Source of the DNA: Candidatus Melainabacteria bacterium
GTDB lineage: Bacteria > Cyanobacteriota > Vampirovibrionia > Obscuribacterales > Obscuribacteraceae
NCBI GenBank assembly: GCA_003153555.1
Contig: PLZS01000060.1
Span: 1 to 64,000 of the forward strand
Reading direction: 5' to 3'
DNA: 64,000 bases
Both the position numbers and the translations under genes were made by a program. Of the stretch, positions 1 through 9,518 are shown piece after piece. The notes beneath the pieces were generated by a model that worked only from the letters and a program-made list of their open reading frames with translations, did not search any database and was not told the origin of the DNA. Position 1 is the first letter of the stretch. The number at the start of each line of letters is the position of its first letter.

Positions 1-182
1 GCGGCAAAGCTGTGAGTGGCGCTGCTGACCACACAGGCGACCAACGGCGGCTCAAACTCGACCATCATGTGCCAGGACATCGTCATGACGTTGGCGCGGC
101 CTTTACGAGCAGTCGTCAGCAGGACCACCGGACCTGGTTCAAGCAACTGGTAGACTTTCGACAGAGGTAGATCTTTCATCAC
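1..182 (-). CDS. Flavin reductase-like protein, 5' part only
   Basis: Partial gene read on the minus strand and running off the left edge; only about 60 N-terminal residues are inside the window. The visible translation (VYQLLEPGPVVLLTT, then a segment with NVMTMSW and PLVACVV) has the pattern of the N-terminal half of the flavin reductase-like / FMN-binding split-barrel family, in which a short helix precedes the beta-barrel that holds FMN. An AGGAG at 190-194 lies seven bases before a GTG at 182 and ten before an ATG at 179, so one of these is the likely start; an in-frame ATG at 209 is less well placed. The FMN-binding and substrate regions are outside the window, so the reaction cannot be assigned. 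Confidence 0.6.
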   Translation of the reverse strand, partial: MMKDLPLSKVYQLLEPGPVVLLTTARKGRANVMTMSWHMMVEFEPPLVACVVSSATHSFA

Positions 183-330
183 GGCACTGCTCCTGTCGGC
201 GTAATCCATTAACAACCGTATTTCCCTATTGTGGAATCGTTTTTGTGCTGGTGTCTTTTTTGACGATGGGTAGTCATTTTGTCCATTCCAGCTCTGGGTG
301 GGCACGTCTCATAGCAGTAACCTCGTTCAA

Positions 331-1647
331 CTAAATAAATGATCTAGCGATCGAATGGAAGTACTTTTGAAAGAGCGGAATGCTCATTTTGAAAACACCA
401 TCACTCATTTGTTCAAAGTCTTGATGTGTTGGATCGCTGGATAATGCGAATTTTTGCGCGTTAGCACCATGTGGATTTCTGATCACCACCATAGATTTCG
501 AAGCTTCAAAGCCGATCACTGTATAGGCGTGTTGTGGCACCACAAGTGATGGCAGTCCGCCAATCTGTCCGGCCCAAAATGTACCAGCGACAATTGGATT
601 GCGCGACGAAACGGCTCCGCCAATGAAGGTCGACAGTTCCTGCGGACTGCTAGTGCTCGGCATAATTACTTCTGCCTTACAGCCAGTGATGCAGCCCAAG
701 CCGACTTCTAATCTAGATTGATTCGCATCGGTTCCCTCTGCACCTTGATTGTTAGGAAATTTTTGCACTTGCGCACACTCGATGATCGACGCCCACAATG
801 CTTTGTCATGAATCCCATTCTGTTCCATGAAACTTTCAGAGACTACATATTCCTTTCCATCACCGGGAAAGCGAACAACGTAACTGCCAGGTTCACCATA
901 TCGAATCATGCTTGCCATTAGTTGCTGACCTCTCGGAAGTTCAGCAAGAGCGGACATTGACGCCTCGAACCAACAATTTGGGAATCTGCTTTGATCGATG
1001 CCGCCGGCTCCGTCTCTAGCGATATCTTCTGCTGTGAACGGTCTTCCGGTTCGGGTTTTTGCACCGAATTCCTGTTTTGGTGTCAGCACTCTGCGGGCCG
1101 ATGCAATCGTGGTTTTGGTTAGAAGTCCCTGTTTTTCGGCTGCTTTAACGGTTTCAAAATTCTTTGGGTCTTTCGCCATTGCTTCGCGTATAGCTTGTCT
1201 GCCTTCGGCAGTTTGGAGCATCGCTTGCATAGATGGCGGCAGTGCATTCTTCACCGATTCCGGTAGTTCTGGCTCTTGGGACTGAGCAGCAGATGTCGGG
1301 AAAAGCTTTAGGCTATACGCGCTTTCTTGAGTGGTTGGGAAATGCGCGGTTACGTAATCGCTTAACTGCTTTGCCCGCGCGTTTCGTCCGCAACCCCGGT
1401 TCGCCAAGACCGCGAAATAATACAATCTTGCGCTGGGAGCTGTTGTACGAATAATGGCTTCAAAGGCGTCCGCTGATGCCGCGAATTTTTGTTGCCCATA
1501 CAAGCTCCAGGCATTGCGCATATCAGTGTCGCTTTGCTTGGCTGCGGGTACGGCTTTGTTTGCTGGATTGACGGCATATGCTCCGAGGCAAAGAGTGCTA
1601 ATGCCGGCGAGTAAAACAGAATATTTCAATCCAGCACGGTATCTCAT
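331..1647 (-). CDS. Secreted calpain-like cysteine protease (family C2-like) with TPR-like N-terminus
   Basis: A 438-residue protein with an N-terminal signal peptide (hydrophobic stretch about residues 9-24, likely cut after AYA at 25), so it should act outside the cytoplasm. Residues 40-110 look like one or two TPR-type helices. The C-terminal half carries the three landmarks of papain-fold calpain proteases in order: FPNCWFEASMSAL with Cys225, QHAYTVIGFE with His373, and VIRNPHG with Asn391 (calpains have GDCWFLA, HAY and NPWG). Family knowledge makes these the catalytic triad; activity is inferred. No calcium-binding or C2-type domains are visible. The gene is divergent from the SNF2 operon with about 180 bp between starts, and no partner gene suggests a substrate. 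An inactive peptidase homologue is possible but the intact triad argues against it. Confidence 0.75.
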   Translation of the reverse strand: MRYRAGLKYSVLLAGISTLCLGAYAVNPANKAVPAAKQSDTDMRNAWSLYGQQKFAASADAFEAIIRTTAPSARLYYFAVLANRGCGRNARAKQLSDYVTAHFPTTQESAYSLKLFPTSAAQSQEPELPESVKNALPPSMQAMLQTAEGRQAIREAMAKDPKNFETVKAAEKQGLLTKTTIASARRVLTPKQEFGAKTRTGRPFTAEDIARDGAGGIDQSRFPNCWFEASMSALAELPRGQQLMASMIRYGEPGSYVVRFPGDGKEYVVSESFMEQNGIHDKALWASIIECAQVQKFPNNQGAEGTDANQSRLEVGLGCITGCKAEVIMPSTSSPQELSTFIGGAVSSRNPIVAGTFWAGQIGGLPSLVVPQHAYTVIGFEASKSMVVIRNPHGANAQKFALSSDPTHQDFEQMSDGVFKMSIPLFQKYFHSIARSFI

Positions 1648-1828
1648 TGTTCAACCTTTTGGAACGTCTGCACGGATATGATGTACCCAGGAGTGAGGTT
1701 CTAGGGGTGCTGTTACGCCAAGCAGCAGCTTTTTCCCTTTAATCATACACATGAGCCTGGCTGATCCGAGTCTAACAACGCGGACTCCAATATAATTTAG
1801 TTTGGCGCTTCTCAAACCTCAAGGCGAG

Positions 1829-4800
1829 ATGATAATTCTTCACGCTGGAATATTGAATAATCAGACTGTCCTCTGGGCCGAAGAGCCAGTGGGAGGGCGC
1901 AAGTCTTTGCCACTCGGTAAGAAGCGAACGCCCAAAGAGCGTGTGGCCGGTATGCGCCATCCGTTCAGCGCGCCATATGAGAAGGTCATCAGTTGCGTGC
2001 TTGCCGCTGCGCCAGATTTAGTGGTTGACGGAGGTAGGGTCGCGGCGATTCGAGCATGGTTGCCGTCAACAGATCAGCTACCGACGGCGTCCAGTCGATT
2101 GCTTTATGAGGACGATTATCCGTCACAAAAGTCGACGGAGCTGCTTGCCTGGCTGATCTACGGGATAACTATGCGTGATCTGGAAATTGCCAAGTTGCTG
2201 GAGTGTGCCGAAAGCAGCCACATACTCTCGCCTGGCGTTGTTCTTGGCAATGAATTTACCTATGTCGCTCAATTAGTTCGGTATGGTGCGGCGCTGGTGG
2301 CACGTCAGCAGTATCTACCAAGTGTTGTTCACAAAGATGGAAGATATTTTGCACGCTGGCAACCTGTTTTTAGTTTAGAAGATCATGCCACCATTGCCAA
2401 GCTTGCCAACATGATGCCGCATGTGGTGCGTGCGCTTGAAGACGTGCAAAAGTCGGCACTGCCACCAAATATTCCTAGACAGCAAATAGTCTCGAGCTTT
2501 TTGGCTGCCTACGTTGATCAATGCGTAAGAGCGGCAAGCTCCTCAACGATCCGAAACTTATGCGGCAAATCCAAGACATATGACAGTGTGCACGATTGTT
2601 GGCTGGATGCTTTGTCTTCGCCTACCGGTGAAATGACTTTCGATTTAGTTGAGTTGGGTAAGTTTGCCACTCAGATTGACGAGTGGGAACAGCCCGTAAT
2701 GAGCAATGAGTATGCGCAGTTCAGGCTATGTTTTAGGTTGGAAGAGCCTAGCGTGGACGCATTTGTCGAAGGTCCTGGTAATTTTGTCGTTCCTGGATCA
2801 AAAAACTGGAACGTACAGTACCTTTTGCAAGACACTTCGGATCAAAGTTTATTGATACCAGCTGGCGAAGCATGGCGTAATACCGGAAAAGTGAAGAAGG
2901 CCTTTGCTGCATCTAAGTTTCGGCCGCGCGAGCAAATGCTGCGTTCGTTAGGACAAGCGTCCCGTTTGTCCGATCACGTTGACGAGAGTCTAAAGCAGTC
3001 TACACCGGAAGGTTTTACTCTAGACAGTTCAGATGCTTTCGATTTTCTCACAGAGACCGCACCAACTTTAGAAGAAGCGGGTTTTGGTGTGATGCTGCCA
3101 TCGTGGTGGCGTAAAGGTCATAGAGCGCGAATCAAGAGAACAGCGAATGTGAATAGCACCATGAAGGTCAAGGGTAAACTGACCATGGACAGTATTGTCG
3201 AATTCGATTGGGAGATGGCACTCGGTGATTTCAAGCTAACTGAGGATGAGTTGGAAACACTTGCCGCAATGAAGACTCCACTTGTGAATATTCGCGGTCA
3301 GTGGATCCATGTGAGCAGTGCTGATATTCAAGCCGCAGTTGAATTTCTGCAACGAAGAGCAAGAGGTAAGGCTACAGTCAAAGAGTTGGTGAAGTTAGCT
3401 TTGACAAAAATTGGTCCTGCTGGCACCGAGACTGAAGTTGTAGCGACAGGGTGGATGGGTGATCTTCTGCACCAGCTGAATCAACCTGAAAGCCTCAAGG
3501 AATTGGAAACGCCGAAGGCATTTGTTGGACAGCTGAGGCCGTATCAACAAAGAGGATATTCATGGCTTTCGTTTCTCTCTCAGTGGGGATTGGGTGCTTG
3601 TCTTGCAGATGATATGGGTTTGGGTAAAACCATACAAACTTTGGCCATGATACAGAAATGCCAAGCAGAGGGTGAGACGCGACCAGTTCTTCTTGTTTGT
3701 CCAACTTCAGTGGTAAACAACTGGCGAAAGGAAGCGCATCGATTCACTCCGGATCTTTCTGTTCTGGTGCACCATGGCTCTAATCGTAAAAAAGGAGAGC
3801 ATTTTATAAAGGATGCATCGAAAAGTAACGTTGTTATTTCTACCTATTCGCTGTTGCATAGAGACGTTGAACATCTCAAACGGATCAGTTGGGCTGGAGT
3901 CATTCTGGATGAAGCTCAGAATATAAAAAATGATCTAACCAAGCAATCCAAAGCAGCGCGTGAGATCGACAGTCAATATCGAGTCGCTTTGACTGGTACG
4001 CCAGTCGAGAATTCAGTGGGCGATCTCTTTTCGCTTATGCAATTTTTAAATCCAGATTTCCTCGGGTCTAGCAGTGGCTTTCGAAAGAATTTTCTTTATC
4101 CGATTCAAGTTGCCAAAGATGCCAATGCGAGAGAACGTCTCAAGCAAATGACTCAACCTTTTATCCTGCGGCGGTTGAAAACCGATAAGAGCATTATTAG
4201 CGATCTGCCGGAAAAGATGGAGATGAAAGTCTATTGCACTCTATCGAAAGAACAGGTGACGCTTTATACAGCTGTTTTAAACGATCTCGAAGAAAAGCTT
4301 TTGAAAGCGGAAGGCATCGAAAGAGGTGGGTTAGTTCTTAGTGCTTTGTCTCGCTTGAAGCAAGTCTGTAACCATCCGGCTCATTTTAATGCAGATAATT
4401 CAGAGTTGGATTCCCGATCCGGAAAACTCGATCGACTTGTAGAAATGATTGAAGAGGTGTTGAGTGCTGACGAGAAGGCTCTTGTATTTACTCAGTTTGC
4501 AGAAATGGGAGGAATGATTAAGCGACATTTGCAGGAGAAGTTCGGTGTTGAAGTATTGTTTCTGCATGGTGGCATCTCTAGAATTCAGCGAGACGAGATG
4601 GTTGAGCGGTTTCAATCTCCAAACGGACCACCGCTTTTTGTGCTGTCGCTAAAAGCAGGAGGCACCGGCTTAAACCTTACTGCGGCGAACCACGTCTTTC
4701 ACTTTGATCGGTGGTGGAATCCTGCAGTCGAGAATCAAGCTAGCGATCGAGCTTTTAGAATTGGTCAAACGAAAAACGTGCAGGTGAGAAAGTTCATTTG

Positions 4801-4957
4801 CGCAGGCACACTAGAGGATAAGATCGACGAGATAATTGATACCAAGCAAGAATTAGCGGATACAGTGGTTGGATCAGGCGAGGGTTGGCTGACTACACTC
4901 TCTAACGAAGATCTGAGAAAAGTGCTCGCGCTTAGTAAGGAGGCTTTCGTCGGCTGA
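1829..4957 (+). CDS. SNF2-family DEAD/DEAH-box helicase
   Basis: Large bacterial SNF2 (Swi2/Snf2, RapA-like) ATPase of about 1042 residues. The C-terminal half has both RecA-like lobes: Walker A DDMGLGKT at about 594-601, DEAQ box at about 694-697, LTGTPVEN (motif III), and in lobe 2 GGTGLNL and SDRAFRIGQ (motif VI, about 970). Residues about 400-520 match the SNF2-associated region typical of long bacterial members. Such enzymes translocate on double-stranded DNA and remodel protein-DNA complexes; the target here is unknown. ATG at 1829 is preferred because it gives the usual MIILHAG start of the family; an in-frame TTG at 1802 would add nine residues. The stop overlaps the next start (TGATG), so it is translationally coupled to the SWIM protein, a common bacterial pairing. 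Confidence 0.93.
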   Translation: MIILHAGILNNQTVLWAEEPVGGRKSLPLGKKRTPKERVAGMRHPFSAPYEKVISCVLAAAPDLVVDGGRVAAIRAWLPSTDQLPTASSRLLYEDDYPSQKSTELLAWLIYGITMRDLEIAKLLECAESSHILSPGVVLGNEFTYVAQLVRYGAALVARQQYLPSVVHKDGRYFARWQPVFSLEDHATIAKLANMMPHVVRALEDVQKSALPPNIPRQQIVSSFLAAYVDQCVRAASSSTIRNLCGKSKTYDSVHDCWLDALSSPTGEMTFDLVELGKFATQIDEWEQPVMSNEYAQFRLCFRLEEPSVDAFVEGPGNFVVPGSKNWNVQYLLQDTSDQSLLIPAGEAWRNTGKVKKAFAASKFRPREQMLRSLGQASRLSDHVDESLKQSTPEGFTLDSSDAFDFLTETAPTLEEAGFGVMLPSWWRKGHRARIKRTANVNSTMKVKGKLTMDSIVEFDWEMALGDFKLTEDELETLAAMKTPLVNIRGQWIHVSSADIQAAVEFLQRRARGKATVKELVKLALTKIGPAGTETEVVATGWMGDLLHQLNQPESLKELETPKAFVGQLRPYQQRGYSWLSFLSQWGLGACLADDMGLGKTIQTLAMIQKCQAEGETRPVLLVCPTSVVNNWRKEAHRFTPDLSVLVHHGSNRKKGEHFIKDASKSNVVISTYSLLHRDVEHLKRISWAGVILDEAQNIKNDLTKQSKAAREIDSQYRVALTGTPVENSVGDLFSLMQFLNPDFLGSSSGFRKNFLYPIQVAKDANARERLKQMTQPFILRRLKTDKSIISDLPEKMEMKVYCTLSKEQVTLYTAVLNDLEEKLLKAEGIERGGLVLSALSRLKQVCNHPAHFNADNSELDSRSGKLDRLVEMIEEVLSADEKALVFTQFAEMGGMIKRHLQEKFGVEVLFLHGGISRIQRDEMVERFQSPNGPPLFVLSLKAGGTGLNLTAANHVFHFDRWWNPAVENQASDRAFRIGQTKNVQVRKFICAGTLEDKIDEIIDTKQELADTVVGSGEGWLTTLSNEDLRKVLALSKEAFVG

Positions 4958-5874
4958 TGTCATATGATGATGTTTTTTATTCCAGATATGGACCGCGCAC
5001 TGCCCGCGGTGGTATCAAGTCACAGACATCGCGCGGCTCGTTTGGTAAGAATTGGTGGGCACAACGCTGGATTCACGTTCTTGAAAGTTTCGAGCTTGGA
5101 GGACGGCTCGCTCGGGGACGCACATACGCCAGGCAGGGTCAAGTGCTCTCCATCGACATTCAAGAGGGCTCCGTCGACTCTACGGTGCAAGGGTCACGTA
5201 GAGATCCGTACAAAGTGAAAATTCGAGTCAAAACAATTCCTCTTCAAAAATGGTTAGAGTTATCAAAAACCGCATTCAGTCAAGCAATTGTGGCTGCTAA
5301 GCTGCTGGCTGGAGAGATGCCGCAGGACATTGAGAAGCTGTTCGCTGATCATTGTCTCTCGCTGTTTCCTGATAAGTATGATGATTTGGAAACCGATTGT
5401 TCTTGCCCGGATTATTCAAATCCATGCAAGCACATTGCCGCAGTTTATTATTTGCTTGGCGAAGAATTTGACCGCGATCCATTTCTCATTTTTCGAATGC
5501 GTGGTTTGGGCAAGGAACAGCTGATTGCCTTGATTACGAAGGCTGACTCTGAACCGCTTCGAAAGTTAAAACGAAAATCGAAAACAAAACCTGAGCCGCT
5601 CGATCTGTTGGCCGCGCCGGTAACAGAATCAGAAGCGCCTTCTGAAGCAGAAACATTCCCGCTTCTATCCGATGCATTTTGGTCTACGGAACCAACGGAT
5701 GATCTTGTCGGACCCGTAAAGATTCCGGCTGTAAATGCAAGCCTTCCTAAGCGTTTGGGTAATCTATCGTTTTGGCGCTCTAAACATGCACTGATGCCTG
5801 CACTTGAGCAAATCTACAAAGTAGCATCTGAAAGATCAACAAAGGATCTTTCGAGTGAAAATTTGCAGGAGTAA
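4957..5874 (+). CDS. SWIM zinc-finger protein
   Basis: 305 residues with a SWIM zinc finger of the CxCx(n)CxH type: Cys148, Cys150, Cys157 and His159 in DCSCPDYSNPCKHIAAVYY. The N-terminal 140 residues (rich in RG and aromatic residues, with KNWWAQRW at 31-38) match the conserved region before the finger in bacterial SWIM proteins coded next to SNF2 helicases. The last 120 residues are acidic and Pro/Ser-rich, probably disordered. SWIM fingers bind DNA or proteins; the one-base overlap with the SNF2 gene suggests it recruits or regulates that helicase. No catalytic domain is visible. Confidence 0.88.
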   Translation: MSYDDVFYSRYGPRTARGGIKSQTSRGSFGKNWWAQRWIHVLESFELGGRLARGRTYARQGQVLSIDIQEGSVDSTVQGSRRDPYKVKIRVKTIPLQKWLELSKTAFSQAIVAAKLLAGEMPQDIEKLFADHCLSLFPDKYDDLETDCSCPDYSNPCKHIAAVYYLLGEEFDRDPFLIFRMRGLGKEQLIALITKADSEPLRKLKRKSKTKPEPLDLLAAPVTESEAPSEAETFPLLSDAFWSTEPTDDLVGPVKIPAVNASLPKRLGNLSFWRSKHALMPALEQIYKVASERSTKDLSSENLQE

Positions 5875-5880
5875 TAAATT

Positions 5881-7776
5881 ATGCAAGCAAACGACGATGA
5901 AATCAGCCAGGCGCTTGCATCATTAGAAGTTGCTTTTGGCGCAAAGAAGGAAGGAGACTTAGATGCGGCGCGCGTCTTTTTCTCACGAGCGGTTCTCAAA
6001 ATTCCGAAAACTCATGACTCCTATCCAATTTGCCTTTCTCAGCTAGCTGAGATCGAGGAGCATAATGAGGATTGGCTCCAAGCACTGCGATTCAACTTGA
6101 ATTTGTTGATCGAATTCGAACAGCGATGCGGCGAGCGCGATGAAAAGACAATCGCTACCATGGATAAAGCCGCATCTTTGTTTGAAAAGATTGGGAGAAA
6201 AGACGAATCTGTAGCATTGTATGAGCGGGCACGGTCTTTGAGTGAGCGCTCACTGTGGGCTGATCAGGCTAATGAAGTAACTCTTCCAGGCGAACCAACG
6301 ACGATTGCAGCAACGACTGCTGCAGCCATGACCGCTGAATCAATGACAGTTGAACCAACGACAGGTGAACCAACAACAGCCGAATCAACGACAGCTGAGT
6401 CAAGGGCAGCTCAGTCAGGGATCGATATGCCTGCCACTTCGGATCAAAATTCGGTCTCCATGATCATGTTGCAAGCTTTTGAGAACGCCTACAAGCCTTA
6501 TTTAACGCCCGAATTGATTGGACCGGAAGATATCTCCTTAGATTCTTTGGATCGAAGATTGAATCTAAAGGGGCGACTATCAAAAATTCGCTTAGAAGGA
6601 GGCGCGCAGGAAGCAGAACAAAACGCGCTGCAAAAGTTTACGGCTGCGATGCGAGCACGCTGTGTCAAAGCCTTTGAACCACTACTTAGACTGATGAATC
6701 GACATCTCAATGAGCGCAATGGAATTCTTGTCACTGTACTTGTAGCGACGCCGCTCATGATTTGCGCAGCGTTCTTTTTTTTCGGTAAAATCCGCGGCTC
6801 CATGGTCACCGAAGAAAACAACCATGCATCCCACAGATTCGTTTCTGCTGACGGTCAAAAAGCATTTGGTTGGCTAGACAAGAACTTTTGTGAACTGATC
6901 TCCGGACCGACTCGGAATAAGGTTCGTACCAGGCTTTATCGCGGACAGGCTGTAAATCTTATGGAATTGGCTTTTGCTCCAATAATCCAAAAACAAGTTT
7001 GGATAACGCGGCAACCAGGAATGTGTGTGGACCAAACCGGAGGTGTCATGTATGCCGATGCCGGACCAGAATCTCGCATAATTGAGGCAATGCAAGCCAT
7101 TACCCGTGGTGCCACATATGTTTATCTAAAAACGGGTAAATACCCTCAATCTTTTGGAGCAATTAGCCAAGCGCTTGCAGAGCATGAGTCGCAAAAGCTT
7201 GCTTTCAAGGATGAGTATACGGGTGCCGATATAAAGCCGATCATCAAATCAATTAACTTTGATGCTAAGACTGACAGAGAAGGTGATCAGTGGCGCATGG
7301 ATTTGATGAGCAAGTTCAAAGCCGGTGAATTAATTGACAAAGAGCCTAAGTTTGCCTCGGGAGAACCGCGTGGATACAGTGTGACGATTAGAATACCCAG
7401 AGGCGCGATCAAGTATTTCTTGACGCGTGCTGCCGATCACAGTGGAAATATTTTGAGAGGCAACGCTTTTCACGCATACAATTATTTTGCCAGTGACGAT
7501 GGCCACGAATTGAAGCCGGATAAGGCTGAACCATTTTTCGCACCTATGGAACTGAAACCGCGCTTAGTGTGGGTGATCGAAGCTCCAGTGTCTGAGCGAA
7601 GTGAGTGGCTGATCCGCAATGCCGGCGCAATATTAAGCTTCGTTGGTGGCTTTTTACTAACGGGATCTTTCTTGTCCACATACAAAAAGGGTTTCTGGAA
7701 GAACGCGAAATTGCTGGGAGCTATCTTGCTTTTATTGCTATCAGTCGCTTATTACACTAGTCCGTTTGTTCCATAG
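5881..7776 (+). CDS. Membrane-anchored TPR protein with Thr/Glu-rich repeat linker
   Basis: 631 residues. Residues about 10-125 form helical TPR-type repeats (kinesin-light-chain-like, with LYERARSLSER at the end of one unit). A low-complexity linker at about 140-185 consists of degenerate five-residue units of the type AESTT/GEPTT. A membrane segment follows at about 281-300 (VTVLVATPLMICAAFFFFG), then a roughly 270-residue domain of unknown fold, then two hydrophobic segments near the C-terminus (about 580-600 and 610-628). Topology suggests TPRs on one side and the unknown domain on the other. AGGAG lies ten bases before the ATG and only six bases separate it from the SWIM gene, so it belongs to the SNF2 operon. 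No known family was recognised for the large C-terminal domain. Confidence 0.75.
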   Translation: MQANDDEISQALASLEVAFGAKKEGDLDAARVFFSRAVLKIPKTHDSYPICLSQLAEIEEHNEDWLQALRFNLNLLIEFEQRCGERDEKTIATMDKAASLFEKIGRKDESVALYERARSLSERSLWADQANEVTLPGEPTTIAATTAAAMTAESMTVEPTTGEPTTAESTTAESRAAQSGIDMPATSDQNSVSMIMLQAFENAYKPYLTPELIGPEDISLDSLDRRLNLKGRLSKIRLEGGAQEAEQNALQKFTAAMRARCVKAFEPLLRLMNRHLNERNGILVTVLVATPLMICAAFFFFGKIRGSMVTEENNHASHRFVSADGQKAFGWLDKNFCELISGPTRNKVRTRLYRGQAVNLMELAFAPIIQKQVWITRQPGMCVDQTGGVMYADAGPESRIIEAMQAITRGATYVYLKTGKYPQSFGAISQALAEHESQKLAFKDEYTGADIKPIIKSINFDAKTDREGDQWRMDLMSKFKAGELIDKEPKFASGEPRGYSVTIRIPRGAIKYFLTRAADHSGNILRGNAFHAYNYFASDDGHELKPDKAEPFFAPMELKPRLVWVIEAPVSERSEWLIRNAGAILSFVGGFLLTGSFLSTYKKGFWKNAKLLGAILLLLLSVAYYTSPFVP

Positions 7777-7788
7777 CAGGATTGGCGC

Positions 7789-8181
7789 TTGAGCGACAGT
7801 CTCCATGGTCTTTTTGCTGCTCGTGAGCGAATGGTGGATACGGATGCGACTGAATACGTGACAGCGTTATTTAAACTGGCGAAAACCTACGACAAATTGG
7901 GCGAGTTCGAAGACGCAGAGTTTCATTATAAAAAGGCCGCATCAACTGCTCAGAAAAAACTGTTTCTTGGGCATCCTCTGCTCACAAGTTTGCTGGAAGC
8001 GTACGGTAAGTTTTTAAAGCGTGTTAGGCCTGGCTCTGAGCATGCGATCGAACAGCAAGCAACATTCAGTCGCGAAAAGTACGTCGACCCTGAGATGCTG
8101 GCTGCGAACATTCTCGAGGGATTAGGCGGAGAGCGGTCTACTCCGCAGACAGGGGACATGCTCCGCAAAACGCTACGGTAG
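7789..8181 (+). CDS. Small TPR protein
   Basis: 130 residues containing about two TPR-like units (LFKLAKTYDKLGEFEDAEFH at residues 27-46, followed by a second helix pair ending near 85). The start is a TTG at 7789, supported by AGGA at 7778-7781 seven bases upstream. It lies 12 bases after the stop of the membrane TPR protein and is the last gene of the SNF2-SWIM-TPR-TPR unit. It has no signal peptide and probably acts as a cytoplasmic partner or scaffold. It may have split off from a longer TPR protein. Confidence 0.7.
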   Translation: MSDSLHGLFAARERMVDTDATEYVTALFKLAKTYDKLGEFEDAEFHYKKAASTAQKKLFLGHPLLTSLLEAYGKFLKRVRPGSEHAIEQQATFSREKYVDPEMLAANILEGLGGERSTPQTGDMLRKTLR

Positions 8182-8263
8182 TTCCCGGTCAAGTTTTTCA
8201 AACAGTGGACGGGCACCAGCATAACATAACGACAGAGCGACAATTCATTCCCGTGTTCGATTA

Positions 8264-8296
8264 CTGACGACACGATAGTGCACAACGTGTCGTCAG
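8264..8296. terminator. Candidate bidirectional terminator hairpin
   Basis: A perfect 11-bp inverted repeat (CTGACGACACG at 8264-8274, CGTGTCGTCAG at 8286-8296) with an 11-base loop. It sits between the converging ends of the TPR gene (stop at 8181) and the radical SAM gene (stop at 8322). Position and symmetry fit a shared terminator, but no clear T-run follows on either strand, so it could instead be an mRNA 3' stabilising hairpin or a protein-binding palindrome. Confidence 0.5.
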
Positions 8297-8321
8297 GTAC
8301 TTATTTCCTACCCCAAGTTGA

Positions 8322-9518
8322 TTACTTGCGAGAAGGTGTTACCGGTGTTTTAGGAGTTGGAGCTGCCTGTGGAGCAGCCGGAGGAGTGGCGGGAACTTTG
8401 GGCGTAGATAGCGTGCCCTGGTCGCGCTTAGCCAACCGATTTCTCAAGCTTCGATAGTGCTTTCTTGGAGCGAGCCGGTCCTTAATATCGATGGCGATGG
8501 TGCCCACTTGTTTTGTCACTGATGACAACAAGGTCGGACCGCCCCGGCACTCTTTACAGAATTCCGTTGGTGGGATGAAGAAGTCGAATGAACGTAGCAT
8601 TCGTTTTGCTTCACGTGATTCCAGAAGTTCCATCAAAGAAATATTGTGCAGATTGCCGATTACGTTTTTGCCGTCGTAATCGATACAGCAGGTAGTGACT
8701 TCGCCACTGGCCAGAATTCCAAAGTCATCTCGGAAAGCTGCTGAACAGCCGCCAACTACTGCTTTGAAGGTCGTGCCTTCGACTTGGGCTCGTTGTTCTC
8801 TGACCCAGAATTCTTGGATACGAGCAAACGCTAAACTGATCCCCGGGAAGATGAAATACTCTCCATCTATAACGCGAACTGGAACATCGCTCCACTCGCC
8901 AATCGGCACGTTGTATTTCCTAGCCATCTCAAAAGTGTGGTCGCGGAATAGGTTAGCCACTTTGAGGTTATCAGCTTCGCTCGTGAGATGTTCGTACTCT
9001 TCAGCCATTCCGAGCATTGCAGCGTGAGAGCGAATGAAGAACTTGAGACATACTTCTGTGGATGCTCCAGTGCGAATCTTGTCTTCGATCAGCCCTTTGA
9101 CGCGCCAGATATAATCATCCAGAGTCAGCTTGCCACCGCGCAGGCGCAGATTGAAAGCCGTGTCATTAGGAGTTCTGAAACCGACTTCGAGTCGTGTGCA
9201 ATTGTTCTCGAAGAGTTCTACATTGCGGCTTGACTCGAGCAAGCTGCCGTTTGTGAGCAGCCGAACGCGCAGATTTCTAGCTTCAGAGTAGCCAGTCAAC
9301 ATAGCTAGTTCTTTGTGCAGAAATGGTTCGCCCATCAAATGAAAAGTAATGAAGTCAGTCAATTCATTTTCTGCAATTTGATCGATGATGCTTTTTGCAA
9401 AGTCGGCATCCATCATTTCTTTTTTGCGCGTCTGTTGATCAATCGGGCAATAATCGCATGAGAAATTGCACGCGTTGGTGAGCTCGAGATATATGATTTT
9501 GAATCTTTTGTCTTTCAA
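8322..9518 (-). CDS. Radical SAM protein with SPASM-like C-terminal domain
   Basis: 398 residues. The CxxxCxxC motif of radical SAM enzymes is at Cys17, Cys21 and Cys24 (CNFSCDYC), binding the [4Fe-4S] cluster that cleaves S-adenosylmethionine. The second half has further cysteines (GGCSAAF near 258, TTCCIDYDGKN near 275, EFCKEC near 321) in the pattern of a SPASM/twitch domain holding an auxiliary cluster; GNLHNISLMELL is typical of that region. The last 30 residues are a Pro/Ala/Thr tail, probably disordered. SPASM enzymes modify peptides, sugars or other small molecules; no precursor-peptide gene is visible here and the neighbours are polysaccharide genes, so the substrate is open. Confidence 0.88.
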   Translation of the reverse strand: MKDKRFKIIYLELTNACNFSCDYCPIDQQTRKKEMMDADFAKSIIDQIAENELTDFITFHLMGEPFLHKELAMLTGYSEARNLRVRLLTNGSLLESSRNVELFENNCTRLEVGFRTPNDTAFNLRLRGGKLTLDDYIWRVKGLIEDKIRTGASTEVCLKFFIRSHAAMLGMAEEYEHLTSEADNLKVANLFRDHTFEMARKYNVPIGEWSDVPVRVIDGEYFIFPGISLAFARIQEFWVREQRAQVEGTTFKAVVGGCSAAFRDDFGILASGEVTTCCIDYDGKNVIGNLHNISLMELLESREAKRMLRSFDFFIPPTEFCKECRGGPTLLSSVTKQVGTIAIDIKDRLAPRKHYRSLRNRLAKRDQGTLSTPKVPATPPAAPQAAPTPKTPVTPSRK

